From the NCBI GenBank assembly GCA_905250885.1, contig CAJNOQ010000072.1, forward strand, positions 1-64,000: a stretch of 64,000 nucleotides of DNA. The letters are read 5' to 3'. Both the position numbers and the translations under genes were made by a program. Within the stretch, counting starts at the first letter, position 1. The number at the start of each line of letters is the position of its first letter. The stretch is from Didymodactylos carnosus (taxonomy: Eukaryota > Rotifera > Eurotatoria > Philodinida > Philodinidae). Below are positions 10,164 to 22,167 of the stretch, in pieces. The notes under the pieces are model-generated. The model was given only the letters and a program-made list of their open reading frames with translations, was not told the origin of the DNA and searched no databases.

Positions 10164-13100
10164 CTACATTACACTTTTATATCTACAAGCAAACATAATC
10201 CATGTGGCTAAAGCATTTTCTGGATAAGTGAAAACATGTACGCGTACCGCTAATCGAACTTGATCACCATGACAACAAACGATTTCCTGACATAATGGAT
10301 TTCTAAACAAGAAAAATGTTTATAAATAACCATGGAAATATTTAACAAGAAAAATGGATGCCTACTTCATACTGAAGATAAATGCTTTTCGAGAGTTTTT
10401 ATGAATAAATTGAATTGGAAAACCTTTGAAGGCATGACCATTAGGCACGGCACGTCGAACAGCTTCTTGAAATTCTTCATTGCCAACAGATAATCCTTAA
10501 ATGAGTCGAATGAAAGATAAACTAACATTGTCTGTGAATAGAATAATACAAACTCACCTGAAACTCGTTCTAGTTCATAAGAGGACAATGCAGGACTAAG
10601 TAGATAAGATAAATGATCATCCCATTGAGTCATGTAGCCAAGATCCTGCGAAGAAACCGTTTTTCGCTTTAGTAAGATAAGCAACACAAAATAGACTTCT
10701 ATATTCAACCAGCTTGATCAAATAAAAACTGTGACATACTTTTCGATGCTGTATAATGAGCGCTCTAATTTGTTTTTCTATATCATTTGATATAGCTATA
10801 GAATCTAAATTATTTGCAATTAATTGTGGCATAACGGGTGCTGTTAAAACGTAACCGATTGTAGTTACAGAAGCGATGGCCTCTTCTGACATCGATTTCC
10901 ATTTTGACTGATCACTGAGGCGAAATGAACATGTATCAACGTTGCATAAAGGCTTAAAAACGATAATAAAGTTTTAATTGGCAAGAAGAAACTAGTAATA
11001 GTATGAACCTGTATATTAGCATAAAACGATTGATTATTAAATAAACATCCGATTGTTCTATAAGGATGACGAATATTAGACAAAACACCTTTGTCTAATG
11101 GAGGATCATCAGGATCGATCGATATATGTAAATATCTAGAGAAAAAGAAATCAATCAACATTAAGACGCTTACAGGATAAAAAGAAAATCAAAACGAAAA
11201 TTGCTTTGCTTGCAATTGCAGTGGATAAAAGTATATTCTAGTGATAAACTTACTTGAATCTTACTAAGACCTTAGAAAAATCTTATTAAGATCTTAGTAA
11301 GATTTCGCTTACATTTGTCTAAGATCTTAAACAAATCTTACTACCATCTTACTAATCTTACTATCGAAAATTCTAAGACAGTATAAGGTTTTTCTAAGAT
11401 CTTGGTAAGATTCGAGTAAGTTTATCACTAGAATATACTTTTATCTACTGCAATTGTAAGCAAAATCTTACTAAGATTTTTCTAAGATCTTACTTGAATA
11501 ACTAAGATCTTGATATCAGAGAACTAAGATAATACTGTCTAAGGTCTTTTCAAGATTGAATAAGAATTTGTTAGGATCTTAATAGTGAGAACGATGATAT
11601 TCTTTAAATAATATTCATTCGATTTGAGGTTCACTGAAAATTTTTCAGGTTTTAATCCGCATTATTCAAAGCAGCAGTTGAACAGTTGAAGAATGAAGAG
11701 AAATTTCATATTTTCGGGTGTCCAACTATGGACCTTGACCTACATGTACACTCTCTAAAACGTTGTTGAAGACTTTCGAGAGAGCAAGTACTAGCAGAGT
11801 CTGGAAGAAAAATAACCGCAAAATCAGTCATATTTTTAATCTTACTTATATAGATGAATGAGAGCAAAATAAAAGGGTGATGAAAGCAGAGTCATTAAAT
11901 CTTATTAAGATCTTAAGCGATAAGATCTTAGTAAGATAATTTTAAGAAGTGTCTAAGATTTTTACTAGGGTTCATTCACAGAGATATTGATGTGGAGTTT
12001 GTGGACATAGCTTGAGTAATATATACACTGTAAAACACCAGGTCTCCCTTGAGAGTCATTGTGAACATATACTTAACTTCTATATGGAATGAAGGAAAAT
12101 ATTCCGGCTATTATTGAAAGAAACAGTTTGATATATATAGTCGTAGCCAGGGTGGGGCGAGTCCGATTTCGGACTAGAAGGCTTTTCGTTGGACTCGGAC
12201 TTCGATTGGAGATTTTTTCGAAGGACTCGAACTTGAGTTTTGATATTTCGAGTCCGATCTATCCAAGTCTCGGTAACTTAGTTGGAAAGCTTTTGTGTGT
12301 TGTGGCTACGTCGGCGCCTATTGAGCGTATTTTTTCTCAGTCAGGTTTTTTGATTAGCGCGAAAGAGCAGGTGTTACGAAAAACAATCTATCTCAACTGA
12401 CATTGTTAAAATGTAATAGAAGTTTACTTTAGTAACTTTTTCTGTTTCAACAAGATTAATGTATTAAATGGCACAGAAAAAAAGAGAAATAAACCACAAT
12501 CATCGAAAAAGAATCTAAAAGATTACCGCCCTAGTGACACTTCTTGTAACCAAGATCTTGACTTCTTGAATTTTTTCGGTAAGATCTTGATTCCAGATCT
12601 TAGTAAGAAAATATAAGAATTCAAGAAATTTCAGGATGTCAAGATTTTGAACATCTTGTAATTTCTTGACTTCTTGTACCAAGATCTTAGAAATTCTTGA
12701 ATCATCGTTTTGTTTTACACTCTTGTGTAAATATAAGTGCGAATATTTTTACACTTAGAATAACTTCAAATTTTTTTCCTTCTTGATCATAGTTTAAGGA
12801 AGAATCTACGACTCTATACGGTCGTATATCCAATGGCTACGACTGTCATAAATAAAAACAAAATATAAAGAAAATTTGTCACTCAAGCTCTTGCAGCATC
12901 TTGGGTGGATTCACTCAAGGTTTTGGCCAAGATCTTGAGTGAAAGATTCAAGAATCCAAGACCTCGGCCAAGATCTTAAGTACAAGAAGTTCCACTAGGG
13001 CCGGATTCGAAATGGACTCGGAACGCGGACTCACTCATCCCTGGTCGTAGCGATGATGAAACAAAAGCGTGAATAATTTTTTGACAAAACGGTGAAGAAA

Positions 13101-15440
13101 CTGTTCATTAACTGTGATAGAAATAAAAATCGAGTGTCTGTTCCGTTAACCGCCCGTTTTTAGGCCATTAAGTAACGTTCAAAAGACGGTGTGTTTACGG
13201 TCCGTTCTTTGATTGTTTTTTCGACGTTAACTGGTGGTTTTCAGGATGTCCGTAAACAGTCAGTTAACAGACCGTTCTAATTCGTCTGGAAAGTAAATAA
13301 ACTCAACTTTTTTTAAGACTTCTCCTCAAAAAAAACTTCAACATTTTCATATCGTACAGTTGTAGTTGAAATTTGAAATTTAGAGAAAGGTGATTTTTAG
13401 GGCTTTCAGAGATATTTTTCAAAAACCTCCAAAGACATTGAATTTCTCAAAGATGATACTTTGGGATACTGAACCTTATGGTTACTTCAGTTTCGAAGGT
13501 TTCGAAGAAAAAATCGAATTCCGAGGGAGCACTCTTTAAATGACATATGCGGTGTGCGAGTGTATTTTGCAGTGCCAAGAGCATCTTGCAGCCACACTGT
13601 CCATAGAGTTAACCCAGAAAAGATATATCAATACTAGTGACTAATGTATTGTATAAATGAGATAAGTTAAATACTTACCGATTTCCATTAAGACTTTCCC
13701 AGAAGAAAACATCTTCTGCTCCAATCGTCACTACCCAGGAGTGAATTTGATTTTTTGCTTTCGTACCAATACCTGTTTATGGAGAAAAAATGATCAGAAG
13801 GCGGTGTATAGCTTCAAATATTGGTGTGAGTAGTGTACTTACACACATATGCATCGAGACCAAATCCAAGCAGTAAACTGCATAATAGTGTAGCATGATT
13901 CTCACAGTCCTAAAGAAAAACAAAACAATATAAAGGAATATTCAGAAGTGTATAAACGTGTCAGTTACTCCGGAATTTCTTGCTAAAAATGCATGGGTAT
14001 GTTTCCACATTTCTGTACGATCCGTATTTCCCACAACGGAATGTCGTTCATAATTAATAAGACTAACAAATCGAGCGGCTTGCCGAGGCGTATCTAACAA
14101 TCGTCCACTACGTAGTGAACGAACAAACGTGAAGACGGGATGATTAACACCGTTCTCGTCCTGAAACGAAAGGTTGACATTATATGAAGATAAATTTGGA
14201 GTTACTCTTGCAAGAAAAAGAAGCTAACTTGTCCAAATATTTTCACTAATCTTGTTTTATGTTCTTCTCTAATTTCCAGGTATTCTTTCCACCACTGTTT
14301 AGCATAAACGAGAAATAATCTTTCTCGCTCCGTTGATCTGGAATGTTCTAAATCGAGTTGTGCAGCTAGAATATCATCTGGCAGTGGTTCGTTTAACGGT
14401 GGTATTAGTTGCAAACAAACATTTAACAACCCAACCGGCAATTTATTTTCGGCTCCTAGGCCACACAAAATATTACGGTTAAAATAAATTTATTTTAGCA
14501 ATTGTGTGCATACATACCAATTCCATTTAATTCAAGTGTTCGTGTTGTTTTATTAATTTGTGCACATAAAACATGTCGCCATTCAAGAAAATGAGATGAA
14601 ACCAAGTGAGTATCACCCAATGGATCCTTTCGAATAAGTACAATATGAATACGATCACATATGGAAATTAACGTTTCCTTATCAGCCATTCCACCATATT
14701 CACCTTAAAAAAGGAAATTTCCTCTCAGTCAATAATATTTTAATTTCAACAAACAAAAAAACGACAAAGTATAAATAATAAGTTGAAATTATAGATTATG
14801 CAGCCGAGATGAAAAAGATTTTGGTATCTGTTAGTTAAATGTATAGTCAGATGTTTTTCTTACCTTGTTTTTTTTCTTTATGTAATTCTAATAAAAATCC
14901 TTGTTGAAAAAATGGTTCAGCTGCTACTGGGATCGGTTTTGTTCTAAATCTTTGTCCCCGAAATAGAATTGAGATTATAAATGATGACGTATTTATCGTA
15001 CCCCCACCGGGTAAATATTCTGCTGGCGGTTCATTTAAATAATCTGTAAATGCTTTTCCATTTAAAAATTGTAAATATAGATGTCGTCGATTCGAATCAA
15101 AATTTACTTGTTCTAAAGGTAAGGCGAGATGTTGATCGATATCAATTAAATTTGTCGATGGTTTTAGTGATGTTCGTTGACGAGGAGAGGGATGATGTGT
15201 ATGTTCACCACCACCACTACCACCACCACCACCACCAAAGTGAATATTTTTCATCATACTATCTAAGACACCACGTTGTTTCAACTGATCAATTAAAAAA
15301 TTCTGGTTTATCGTACTAGACGGATTTTGTTGAGCATATTCCGAAACAATATCTTTTATTTGATTACTTATGTCGGATTGTGATAAATGATTCGATATCA
15401 CTTGTTTCAATTCAGAAATTTTATCTGGGCCTACTGACAT
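10164..15440 (-). CDS. CEP76: Centrosomal protein of 76 kDa
   Basis: CEP76 acts at centrioles, where it limits re-duplication and supports ciliary targeting. Eleven exons on the minus strand join in frame to 664 residues, close to the 659 of human CEP76. Exons (5' to 3'): 15440-14864, 14703-14518, 14455-14229, 14160-13979, 13909-13843, 13772-13679, 11135-11009, 10917-10740, 10645-10558, 10495-10366, 10302-10164. Diagnostic stretches: start MSVGPDKISELKQVISNHLS; C2-like region with RRHLYLQFLNGKAF and SSHFLEWRHVL; the linker RERLFLVYAKQWWKEYL; the transglutaminase-like fold with NSGDCENHATLLCSLLLG, IHSWVV and FFWESLNGNRYLHI; and the C-terminus FTYPENALATWIMFACRYKSV. A Gly/His/Pro-rich insert near residues 65-85 (GGGGGGSGGGEHTHH) is not in vertebrate proteins I know. 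One intron (13678-11136) is about 2.5 kb and filled with transposon remains; the others are short. Confidence 0.95.
11205..11465. mobile_element. Short inverted-repeat element (MITE) in a CEP76 intron
   Basis: The left arm (about 11205-11287) and right arm (about 11385-11465) are near-complementary over roughly 80 bp. Both include the word AGTATATTCTAGTGATAAAC or its complement. The roughly 260-bp unit could fold into one long hairpin. Its interior is built of TCTTACTAAGATCTT-like words shared with other repeats in the same intron. No clear target duplication was seen. Confidence 0.75.
11466..12090. repeat. AAGATCTT-rich repeat cluster
   Basis: The palindromic word AAGATCTT and one-base variants recur here, for example around 11490, 11510 and 11910-11930. 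The same word fills the element at 11205-11465 and the nested element at 12529-13000. A segment ending TTTTTACTAGGG near 11968 resembles the CCCTAGTG ends of the nested element, so a second degraded copy may lie here. The rest of the stretch is plain AT-rich intron. Confidence 0.5.
12148..13043 (+). mobile_element. Non-autonomous hAT transposon remnant with C-terminal transposase piece
   Basis: The left end is CAGGGTGGGGCGAGTCCG and the right end, read inward, is CAGGGATGAGTGAGTCCG. The 896-bp element is bounded by a perfect 8-bp direct repeat, GTCGTAGC (12140-12147 and 13044-13051), diagnostic of hAT insertion. Inside, 12268-12400 encodes LLCVVATSAPIERIFSQSG, the hallmark of the hAT C-terminal dimerisation region (normally (A/P)TSAPSERVFS). 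The rest of the transposase (zinc finger and most of the RNase-H-like core) is absent, so it cannot move itself. It sits in the large CEP76 intron and is itself interrupted by the element at 12529-13000. Confidence 0.9.
12529..13000. mobile_element. Inverted-repeat element nested inside the hAT remnant
   Basis: The left end CCCTAGTGACACTTCTTGTA pairs with the right end, read inward CCCTAGTGGAACTTCTTGTA. The 472-bp unit is flanked by CCG on both sides (12526-12528 and 13001-13003), a possible 3-bp target duplication. The interior is rich in AAGATCTTG and TTCTTGA words and encodes nothing recognisable. Lying inside the hAT element, it inserted later. Confidence 0.8.
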
Positions 15441-18291
15441 AATCTTTATCTAGGAAAGTAAAGTGTCATAATAAATGGACAGATGGTTGATCTTGCTATT
15501 AGAAGTTAAATCACTCATCTGAAGTTCACCGAAGTTTTAAAAACTTCACGCATTACTATTTCATTTCTAGAATAGAATGATGGATGACTCAACTGTCGTT
15601 TAGTGCAGTTTTTTTTCTATTGAGATTCCACCCTGATCGCTCGGGTACAATCTGTTTTTTCTTTCAGCCCGTGCAAAGTATATACATTCTGAAAAAAGTG
15701 TGAAGCAGTCAAATATAGAGGTTGTTTAGGTAGATTTTTTAATAGCACTGACTCATACAGAAAACTACAGGTTTGAAGAAAGTAATAAGAAAACACAACT
15801 TCTGATTCCGCTTTTTAAATAAAGAAATTCAGTAATATAGAATAAGAAACTGTAAATTTATTTTCCCAGTTATATACAGAACAATATGTTTTCTTAAAGG
15901 GTATAGAACAGACCATATTTTCTAAAATCACATTGTACGTAACAGTTGTCATTAGAAAACCTTGCTCAGGGGGGAAAGTTTACATTCGGTTAATGAATTG
16001 AGCCGAACGCTTCCTCCTTAAATCGCGATACAATTAAAATAGAAAGCTTGTAAATAGAATGACATAAAACAAATTTAAAAACGAAACTAATTGCTCGGTT
16101 TTTATCCCGACCAATTTGTAAAAATATAGAACAAAAGTGGGGAGTGTGTTTCAAATGTTATCAACAAATGTTCACATCTGTAGCAGAGTACAAACAAATG
16201 TGGTTCTTATCGAATAAAATGATAGTGAAGAGAAGGCTTAGGAGCTAAAAGATACCATATTATTGACAGCTGTAAATCTGTTTCTAAGCAACGGTTCAAC
16301 GAATTCGATTGCTCAAAACATGTCCTATCATCTAGTATCTTTTTACCCGTGAATAAACAGGTTTTGAGCAGTTTTTCTTCAGAATTACAGAGAGTTTTAT
16401 TTTGTTCTAAACTCCAAAAGAACAAATTTTGCTATTATTTGTTAGAAGTTTATCAGGTATTCACATAGGCAGTGGCACACTCTTTCGTCTCAAAGCTCGT
16501 GGTTAGCTTCCAATTCACAAGATATTTTTGAATTTAGAAGACAATTGCTGATCAAAATGCACTAGAACTAAAAGTTAGGCCTAAGTCGCTAGTATCGTTG
16601 TAAACTTGTATTAATTATGGGAACAACTTTCGATCCTGGCCTAGGACCGAAAGCTAGGCCTAAGATGAAGCACTTGAGTCAAGATGCGCTAGAAGTCCTA
16701 GTGCATCTAGAGTAAAATGCTTCATCTGTTAGGCGGTTTAACGCAATCGCGCATGGAGAGTTCACGATGAAATGCGAAGCTGACATAACACTTCTGATTG
16801 GCTGACCAATGGAGAAACCTGTCAGTACGTGAAACAAACACGCTTAAGTCTGGACTTAATCTCAGTCAGGGATTGAGATTGACTTATTTCTTATCGTCAC
16901 ATCAGGATTAAGTGCGACATGAGTTTGTCCAAAGTCCATGAAACGTGACCTTAAGTCACTGCTTAACTTAAGATATATGCAGAACTGTCTTGGGTCAGTG
17001 GTGTATAAGGACCCATCAACACACATTAAACGTTGACTGAAATATCTATTCTTGAACCTAAGAATCTGGATGAAACGATTTTAAGTATACTTTTCTTATA
17101 AACTTGGACAGTGAGGCGTCCGTTTGGTCTCAGTTCTGATCTTGCTCACTCCTCGGTTAGTGTTCTCCTTTCTTCAAGCGCTTTGTCTCGCTGCTATAGG
17201 TCCTTGGAAAACAGTCAACACTAAAATCAATGATAATGATGTTTAACTTAGTCATGAACGGTGACATTCATCAACACTTCCTGATCTATTATATCCGTGA
17301 CTCAAACCAAATAGTAAAAACAATGGTGATATCCGCATAAGAAAGAATGGTAAATGAGGAGAAAAACAATATTATATAAAATAATTTAGAGATGAAGACA
17401 TTATAGTCGAAGTTTCGAGAGATTACACCAGCAGCAGACTTTTTACCGAACATCAGATGAGATTGTTATCAGAAACAATCATGACTTAAAAGGCAATCGT
17501 AAATTTAAATTTTCTAACGAGATGTTTTTTCTTCATCATAGCACCCGCCATTAAAGGTATAATTTTGAAAAATTGACCTGGCCAAATCATCGATATAAGA
17601 TTGAAAAATTTTCAGTTATTACGAAGTAAAACATACTATCTTTCGTTTTCGTTTTAATCTGTCGACATAATCAAGTCTTAAGTCATTTAAAATAGTCTTT
17701 GTTTTGTTTCCTCATTTCTACTCTATAGAACAAGACATTGATAAGAAAATCTTACAGACATTTGCGTAATTATAATTAAAATACTAAAATATGTGCAACG
17801 ATATAAAGATCTGTTCCAGTTGATGGATATACTAGGATAATCCCATGTAAAAAACAGCGTTTTTGGACGTGGTGATTGGTTTTCTGATCTTATGGAATAT
17901 AGTTTTTTTGAAGAAAGAGTTCCTTTGCATATATATTCCACACATTCTTCTGAGAAAACGAATGCTAGTACTAGCACTGAACTCAGTTACCCTCCGTCAT
18001 TTTATTGTTACGCATTGTACGAGTCCAAAACCTTCGTTCTGTTTTTCTGTTCTGTTTTAAAGCTCTTGGTCATTTTTATCTAATACTTTTCTGCTTTATT
18101 TTTTAAACAGTGTACATAAGCAGAATATACACAGTTTAAAAATAATATTAAGTAGATTTCATTTTTATACGATAATTGAGATTTTATAAATATACATAAA
18201 TTATGGGTTTTGTTCGCTTGCCTGCTGAATACACGAAGAATTAGCCCCAAATTTACAATAATTGGTTATAACTTGTTTTTAAATAGTTGAT
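15441..18291. other. Divergent spacer between CEP76 and PTCD2
   Basis: This 2.9-kb region should hold the promoters of both divergent genes. No TATA-like element was convincing. The part at about 16550-17150 is richer in GC than the surroundings and contains repeated GGCCTA and CTTAAGT words and a hairpin (listed). No coding region was recognised. Confidence 0.5.
16664..16726. repeat. Imperfect hairpin between CEP76 and PTCD2
   Basis: GATGAAGCA at the left pairs with TGCTTCATC at the right. The inner arms AGATGCGCTAG and CTAGTGCATCT also pair with one mismatch, so about 63 bases can fold on themselves. A related word, ATGCACTAGAAC, occurs at about 16557, which hints at a larger decayed repeat. 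Confidence 0.6.
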
Positions 18292-21200
18292 ATGATTCGT
18301 AAAGTTGTGTCAAGTGTAGTTGTAAATGTCAACCGTAAGTGTTTTCTCTGCGGGTTTTTTCTGTCATGAAACTGTTTTTTCTATTCAGGCACATCATGTA
18401 GAAATATTTGTCTATTATATAATAATTCTGTTCGAACTATATTTACAAGTGCCGGTATCGGTATTGATAATTTTAAACAAAGTAGAGAAAAGCATGCAAC
18501 AAGTTATGCACCATCGATTGGTAATTATCAAATTATCTTATGTTCCGTTATCGATTTTTCTCTATTTCTTGTAGAAGAATTTAAAAAACATTTTATAAAA
18601 TCAATTCAAAATCCAGAAGCAAAAATATTCACTGAAGATCTTAGAAATATGATTATGTCAGCTGGTACTGACGATGAAATCGATGCTGTTGTTCAAGCAC
18701 TAAGAAAGTAAATAGAAAAAAACGAATGTGTTAAAATCAAGTGAGAGCGTTCTTTTCCCAGTGTTCAGTATCCTCTTTGCTGAAATAACGAACGCAATCT
18801 TGTTTTTCAAACCTCAATACTTGAGATATTTAATGATTTTAAAAGAGATAAGCCTTCTTACAGCATCGGGTCACGTGACTTCTATCTCCAAAAGAGCAGT
18901 AGCGATGGATATTTTTCAGGTATTGTTTGATTAGAAATAGCGAGAGATGTGCGGTTTTCAGCATCTGTCTTGTAGCTAGATGTCTGACGCATCTTTCTGT
19001 GAAAAAAGAATGTTGAAATGCGCTCATGAAAACAGCTCTCAGAACGATGTTTGGAAAATCAGAGAGTTTTATAAGACGTTTGTTTTCGATTTAGCAAATG
19101 TAGTGCATACGAAAAATATCTTAGAGTGTTTTCTTTACATTTAAGTAAGTCCGCTCTCCGTTTATTATTTTCCTCAGATAATCTCAGTTTTTCTAAAAGT
19201 ATCCAGAATGCATGTCTGAGAACCTCAAAGATGAATGGAACATAGATTAGTGACCATCTTGCATCAAGTGACAATGTTTATTATCGGATAAATGAGAAAA
19301 CGGCTTTTGAAAAACATAAGCGATGTTTTGTTTAGAAAAAGTAAAAAATATATTGAATAAAATTTCTAGTCATAATACAAATATCAATACTGGAACAGCA
19401 TCAATCATAGCTTTACTGGCTATACAACAAGAATGATTAGAGACAAATAAATGATATAGCATTACTGGATATATATGCAATTTTTAAAAAATCTCCTTGA
19501 GAGGCATCGGAGTTTTAGGACCTATTTTGTACAGCACATGAGTATTGTACAAATCTACGTGTGCTATCTATGTGTCATACCTCTTTCCTATCATCGGTCA
19601 AAACATTCTTCTCATCTCTGTCTTCATTATACAAGAAGTTTACAGAAAAAAAGAAACACACCTGACACATTCGATTTCTCTTTTTAATTTGTTATCATTC
19701 ACTACATCAAGAAACCTCAGCGTTTTTGAGCTCGACTATGGTTTTTTACTCTTTTCGTTTTGTCTTTGTTATTTTTTTCAATTTTTATGCTATTAGTGGT
19801 ACTATATTGTAGTGACGATTGTATCCACTTGCAACTAAAGACACTTGAATCAAAGAAAACACATTTGCCAAATCAAAAAAAAACGCCTTATAAAACTCTC
19901 TGATTTTTCAGACATCGTTCTGAGAACTATTTTCATGAACACATTTCAACATTCTTTTTTCACAGAAAGATGCGTCCGATATCTAGCTACAAGATAGATG
20001 CTGAAAACCGCACATCCCTCGCTATTTCTAATCAAACAATAGTTGAAAAGTAGCCATTTCTGCTTTATTTTTGTGGTGGTTGTGTGAAGGGTAGGATGAG
20101 TTAATGAGTAAACTATTAGAATTGCTACAAACAATTGAGATTTGTTCTATAGTTCGATTGTTAGTCGATCACTTTTACTTTAATGTCATACCTTTTTGTT
20201 TCTCTTTCACTTAAGATACACTTCGAAAAAGCAGTTGTTTAGTGATCATTTTGGTCCTCACATTATGCGACTACTCTATATTTACAATAAAACTGACTAT
20301 GCCTTACAACTTTATATGGACGAAGTAAGAATTCATACATAGATATCTACGAATGATTACATATTTTGAATTTTTTCTTTATTTTTCGTGCAGAACTTAG
20401 GAGAAACGTTTAATGATTCAGTATCTACCCTTGTACTAATGAATAAATTACTTGAAGAAAAACGAGTTGACGATTGTGTTAAAGTATTTGAACATGGCAT
20501 TAAACAAGGATTTATCATACAATCGGGAAAACCATATCCACAAGATGTTATCATGTTAGGAATTGAAGCACTCTACAAACAAGTAAAATGAACTGAATTC
20601 CTGCAGAAAACGTGCAACTTTATGGTTTTCTTTCTATTCTAGAATACAAAAGACTCTTTAGAAAAAGTAAAAAATGTATTGAATAAAATTTCTGGTCATA
20701 ATACAAATATCAATACTCGAACAGCATCAATCATAGCTTTACTGGCTATACAACAAGTTGGTATTCATCTATTCATCTATTCAGCATTAATCAAAGATCT
20801 AATATGTCTAATTTTTGTTCAATAGGGCGAACCTGACTTCGCAATGGAAGTCGTGAGTTCAATTAGACAACAATTTTCGTCAACAGCTCAAAATCTTCGA
20901 GTGTGTATCTATGAAATTACTTTTTACAGCTTTGTTTACACGTTTTATTCTTCTAGGCCATATGTCTCGCTGATATGGGCCGTGTTGACGAAGCAATGAA
21001 TCTCATTGAAGTTATTACTCCCCGATCGGATAACAGATCTGGTGATCTACGAAAACTTTTTCCATTAACAGTACGTGTTGTTGTATTTTTAAATTGAAGA
21101 ATAGAACGCGCTGAGATGTGTATTATTCAATTTCTTTCTAGATGCATCATATACGTTTAGCAGCTGAAAAGTCGAAAGATGCTCAAACGATGAGTAAACT

Positions 21201-22167
21201 TGAAGATTTGTCAAAATATGTTTTATCAAACCAATGGTTGAGTCAAATCGATTTCCCTGAATATATTAATGAGCCAATGGGACGTCGTTTTCTATTTAAA
21301 CAATCACAAACATCATATCAACATCAACAGCAGAGACCGCCATTTGTTTCAGCTTATAGACAACAGTATGGAAATAGAAGAGATTTTGATGGACAACCGC
21401 AACCATTGAATAATAATCGAAGAGGTGTATTTGGACAACATCAACAAGGCGGATTTGCATTTAACCGGAGTTTCGGAGGTGGTTTTCAACCACGACAAGA
21501 ATATGGAAATGAAAACAGAGACGATTTTGAATTGCGAAGTCAAAAAGATAATAGAATGAATAGTAGAAGTAAGTGGATAATGAAGTGATTATATCGTCTT
21601 GCTCGTGTTCTTAGAGTACTGATCTCCTGTGAATATGATTATTTTTAACCAATCGTCATTTTTCTGTTATATTTTTTTTATTTTCTTATTTTCGATAAAG
21701 GTTATCAGCGAGATATAAGAGATAATTACAGCCGCGGATCATCTCAGCGACGATATTCTGATCGCGAGCAACAATTCGATGATAATGATGGAGAAAGAAG
21801 AGAAGGAAAAGTGGCTATGGGAATGAATCAACGTGCTAATTCAACATCTCAAACAAGTGAAAGAGGTTCTCGACAACCACTAGACTTTGGCAGTCGACCA
21901 GATCAAATAAGACGTAATTTAGCATTACGATCATCCAGTAGAAGAGCTGGGCAAACATCAACTCCTACATCACTTGAACTTGGTCCTAGTACAACATCAT
22001 CAATTCCCACCGCTCAAAAATCGAGTGTTTTAGTCAACAGTCGAAAGTCAATCGTGAGTAATGAAGACGATCAAAACGAAGTTGATGATGGATTTGAACC
22101 AGCACCTGTCACCAACCAACAAGAAACGAGAAAACCACAAACTGATAGAATGGCTACAGCCCGCTGA
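18292..22167 (+). CDS. PTCD2: PTCD2-like mitochondrial pentatricopeptide-domain protein
   Basis: PTCD2 is a mitochondrial pentatricopeptide-type protein involved in maturation of mitochondrial RNA. Ten exons join in frame to 600 residues: 18292-18334, 18389-18520, 18575-18707, 20216-20324, 20394-20582, 20643-20756, 20826-20900, 20957-21070, 21142-21568, 21701-22167. The N-terminus MIRKVVSSVVVNVNRRTSCR is basic and lacks acidic residues, as expected for a mitochondrial presequence. The helical repeat core shows the family signature: EEFKKHFIKSIQNPE, then DHFGPHIMRLLYIYNKTDYA, then LVLMNKLLEEKRVDDCVKVF. After about residue 355 comes a tail of roughly 245 residues rich in Gln, Arg, Asn and Ser (for example QQYGNRRDFDGQPQPLNNNR). 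Human PTCD2, at 388 residues, has no such tail. The third intron is 1.5 kb and carries an inverted-repeat unit that contains a copy of part of exon 6. Confidence 0.8.
18923..20039. mobile_element. Inverted-repeat unit with a captured host exon fragment
   Basis: The arms at about 18923-19102 and 19868-20039 are inverted copies that match over about 175 bp with scattered differences; both include the word TCAGCATCT or its complement. The outer tips are TTGTTTGATTAG and its complement, and TA lies immediately outside each tip, as in Tc1/mariner-type insertions, though a dinucleotide is weak evidence. The 1.1-kb unit encodes no transposase that I can see. At 19331-19431 it holds a near-identical piece of PTCD2 exon 6. 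It lies wholly within the PTCD2 intron 3. Confidence 0.75.
19331..19431 (+). pseudogene. Partial copy of PTCD2 exon 6
   Basis: These 101 bp match 20657-20757 in the same orientation with only three differences that I count (ATGTA to ATATA, TCTGG to TCTAG, ACTCGA to ACTGGA). The second creates an in-frame stop. The copy begins inside the exon and ends at the first base of the donor site, so it is a truncated DNA copy and not a usable alternative exon. It sits about 1.3 kb upstream of its source, between the arms of an inverted repeat. Confidence 0.9.

Noticed and set aside
15050-15319. Plus-strand frame rich in His and Tyr
   Set aside because: It is the antisense shadow of the Gly/His-rich insert in CEP76 exon 1.
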